A stretch of DNA of 64,000 bases, taken from assembly GCA_023666335.1 (NCBI GenBank), contig JAMPCE010000010.1, positions 1-64,000 of the forward strand, read 5' to 3'. Within the stretch, counting starts at the first letter, position 1; the number at the start of each line of letters is the position of its first letter. The stretch comes from a bacterium (GTDB lineage Bacteria > Bacillota > Clostridia > Lachnospirales > Lachnospiraceae). The notes beneath the pieces were generated by a model. The model worked only from the letters and a program-made list of their open reading frames with translations. It made no database searches and was not told the origin of the DNA. Below are positions 62,169 through 64,000 of this stretch, one piece after another. The translations under genes and the position numbers were made by a program.

Positions 62169-64000
62169 TTACTGCTGCGTCCACTGCGTGCCGTTGCTCT
62201 TGCAGGTGAAAGACACCACCGGCTCATATACATAATCCGGCCAGTCCTTATAGATATAAATTGTCAGCGTATACTCATCTGTTGCCGAATTATAAGTACA
62301 GGATATTCTGCGGACTCCTACATTCTTTACATTTGTTTCGCCCCTTGGCTGATATTTCAAATCTTTCCACTCTACGGATTGTTCTGTACTCTGTTTCAAC
62401 TTAAAGCCCAGACTATTGCCAAACGCTTCCTCGGACGGTAAAGGAATATACATTTTACCCTTATACTGTTGACCCTCCATCTCGAAATCCACATTCGCCG
62501 TACTGCCGTCTAATTGCGGTTTCAGATTACCGCTCTCCAACTGTCCGTCCAGCGTTCCGCCTTCAAACCGCTCCCAACTGTCGCCGTCCGCCGCGCACTG
62601 GAACACGCCAGCCGAAACTTCCGACGTCTTGCCCCATGCGGAATCATAATACCGATAAAACAGTTCAAGCTGATATACTTTCTTATCCGCCACATAACAG
62701 CATTTCATCAAAGACGACTCATAAGCTGTAGTCTTATTGCTGTCATTGACCAGCTTTGTGAACCAGCCGTTTTTCTTTGCATCCTGCCATTCCAGCACTT
62801 CCCTGTTAAAGTAACTTGTGAAGTCGTTTTCGGAAGGCGTCGGGAAATGAATCTTACCTTTCGTAAATTCATTATTATAATAACTCCACAATTCCAGATT
62901 GCCGCCGCTTACAATGCTCAGATGAAGAGTCGGTTCAAACTCGTAATACGTCAAATCATGCGGCAGCGAGAACTCAGACTGCCCATCGCAAGAGAAACCT
63001 CGCCAGCCAATAATTTTATAATGATCTCCAAGTGTTCTATCCGATATATTTTCATAACAAAATCCCGGCACAATGTGGTAAGTGCCACATAATGACATCG
63101 CGTACGATAACCCGTCATTTTTTTCCCACTTAAAGACATGTTCACTTGGGTCCCCCGGATGATCTTCGATACCTAATTTCCCTGTTTCGTTTTCTCCTAC
63201 GGTCAGGCTGCCCTTATAACTCATTTCCTCACCATCATACCAGTACAACGGCGTCCATCCGCTTCTGTCATTCCCTTCTCCCATATAGACACTATACGTC
63301 ATTCTTTGCTTTAATCTGTCAATATACCAGATATTCGTACAGGCATACGGCACCACATTACCCTTGTAAAGGAATACATCGCCTTTCTTCATATCTATGA
63401 TTGAAACTGGGTCAAAGGTAATATCTTCTTTTGTATAATCTTTTCCCTTATATGACCATGTTGCCGTCGGTCTCTTCAAATCAGCCCAATACACTTTCCC
63501 GTGATCATACTTTGTTCCCTGATAACCGTAAGGACGATTCGAATTCAGATTGTTGATATATTCCGACCAAATCTCCGCATTGGAATCTGCTGTATGATGG
63601 TCTCCCTTTTTATGACTCTCTTTCGACACGGGATCGAGCGCCTGCATATAGAACGTATAATCTCGGTTCAAATCCAGATCGAAAAGATCTGGTACAATAC
63701 GGATATTAGCACCCCCATCAATTGAATAATACAAAAGTATCTTATCAGGCTGCTTATCCACGGTACTCTTATCCACTACACGAACGCAAACCGCATACTC
63801 ATGACCTTCCGTTGACAACTCTTCTCTAATTTCATCCACTATCGTCTCATCACCATACTCCAGTTTGCCACCAAACGGTTCCGCATCATCCGCCGCCTGC
63901 CGCACGGTCAGGATGATCGCGCCGTCCACATTCGGATAGGGTCTGTTCTTCGACAGTTCCGAAGTCGCCTCGATCTTGAATTTCGTGCCGACCGTCGTGC
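62169..64000 (-). CDS. Large hypothetical protein, 5' end beyond the window
   Basis: The frame is open to the right edge, so the start lies outside; about 610 residues are visible. A GTG at 63929 is only an internal in-frame codon, because the sequence upstream of it (FKIEATSELSKNRPYPNVDG) reads through without a stop. The visible part is beta-rich, with many Tyr, Trp, Gly and Asp residues and scattered Cys, and has no membrane segment in the last 600 residues. It looks like an extracellular multi-domain protein, but I do not recognise a family. It is followed after 157 bases by the giant surface protein gene in the same orientation. Confidence 0.65.
   Translation of the reverse strand, partial: TTVGTKFKIEATSELSKNRPYPNVDGAIILTVRQAADDAEPFGGKLEYGDETIVDEIREELSTEGHEYAVCVRVVDKSTVDKQPDKILLYYSIDGGANIRIVPDLFDLDLNRDYTFYMQALDPVSKESHKKGDHHTADSNAEIWSEYINNLNSNRPYGYQGTKYDHGKVYWADLKRPTATWSYKGKDYTKEDITFDPVSIIDMKKGDVFLYKGNVVPYACTNIWYIDRLKQRMTYSVYMGEGNDRSGWTPLYWYDGEEMSYKGSLTVGENETGKLGIEDHPGDPSEHVFKWEKNDGLSYAMSLCGTYHIVPGFCYENISDRTLGDHYKIIGWRGFSCDGQSEFSLPHDLTYYEFEPTLHLSIVSGGNLELWSYYNNEFTKGKIHFPTPSENDFTSYFNREVLEWQDAKKNGWFTKLVNDSNKTTAYESSLMKCCYVADKKVYQLELFYRYYDSAWGKTSEVSAGVFQCAADGDSWERFEGGTLDGQLESGNLKPQLDGSTANVDFEMEGQQYKGKMYIPLPSEEAFGNSLGFKLKQSTEQSVEWKDLKYQPRGETNVKNVGVRRISCTYNSATDEYTLTIYIYKDWPDYVYEPVVSFTCKSNGTQWTQQ

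Noticed and set aside
1-64000. tRNA, rRNA, insertion sequence or prophage genes
   Set aside because: Looked for in all intergenic gaps; none is long enough or shows cloverleaf, transposase or integrase sequence. The gaps hold only promoters, hairpins and the small loci listed.

Overview
The window looks like chromosome from a motile, Gram-positive, Lachnospiraceae-like member of the Clostridia. The reasons are the presence of codY, a FliY-type (CheC-FliN) switch protein, CheC and CheD, FapA, a sigma-28 factor inside one very long flagellar and chemotaxis gene string, purine-rich Shine-Dalgarno sequences with frequent TTG and GTG starts, and a base composition that is GC-rich for Clostridia. 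Nearly every gene lies on the minus strand, so transcription mostly runs from high to low coordinates. Species assignment is not possible from the sequence alone.

Layout in transcription order. (1) 64.0-56.5 kb: the 3' part of a large unknown exported or surface protein, then a 1,830-residue membrane-anchored surface protein with two proline-glutamate-threonine stalks. (2) 56.5-56.2 kb: a compact locus with a 31-codon membrane-peptide gene on the plus strand, a convergent antisense RNA with its own promoter on the minus strand, a shared bidirectional terminator, and a near-identical direct repeat at both 5' ends. This is the layout of an Fst/par-type type I toxin-antitoxin system and is the main novelty candidate. 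(3) 56.0-50.2 kb: comM, dprA, topA and codY.

(4) 50.1-9.4 kb: the flagellar and chemotaxis string: flgB flgC fliE fliF fliG fliH fliI fliJ, a MotE-like gene, fliK flgD, a flagellar-operon protein, flgE, [AT-rich insert], flbD motA motB fliL fliM fliY cheY fliO fliP fliQ fliR flhB flhA flhF flhG ycgR cheB cheA cheW cheC cheD, a small membrane protein, fliA, fapA, three poorly known genes, and a chemoreceptor that ends in a strong terminator. Together these supply the rod base, MS-ring, C-ring, export gate and ATPase, hook, stator, and the chemosensory core apart from CheR. Filament genes, cheR and flgM are not in the window. The string is broken at 37.3-35.3 kb by an AT-rich block carrying a predicted C39/papain-like cysteine peptidase and a 60-residue acidic partner.

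(5) 9.4-0.1 kb: the conserved housekeeping block rpsB tsf / pyrH frr / uppS cdsA dxr rseP (translation, UMP kinase, ribosome recycling, polyprenyl and phospholipid precursors, isoprenoid synthesis, intramembrane proteolysis). A polysaccharide deacetylase and a bactofilin are inserted between tsf and pyrH. The rpsB promoter has its -35 hexamer inside the terminator of the upstream chemoreceptor gene.

No rRNA, tRNA, CRISPR array, insertion sequence or prophage was found. Start sites were chosen from Shine-Dalgarno placement and family N-termini; where the choice is not obvious the entry says so.
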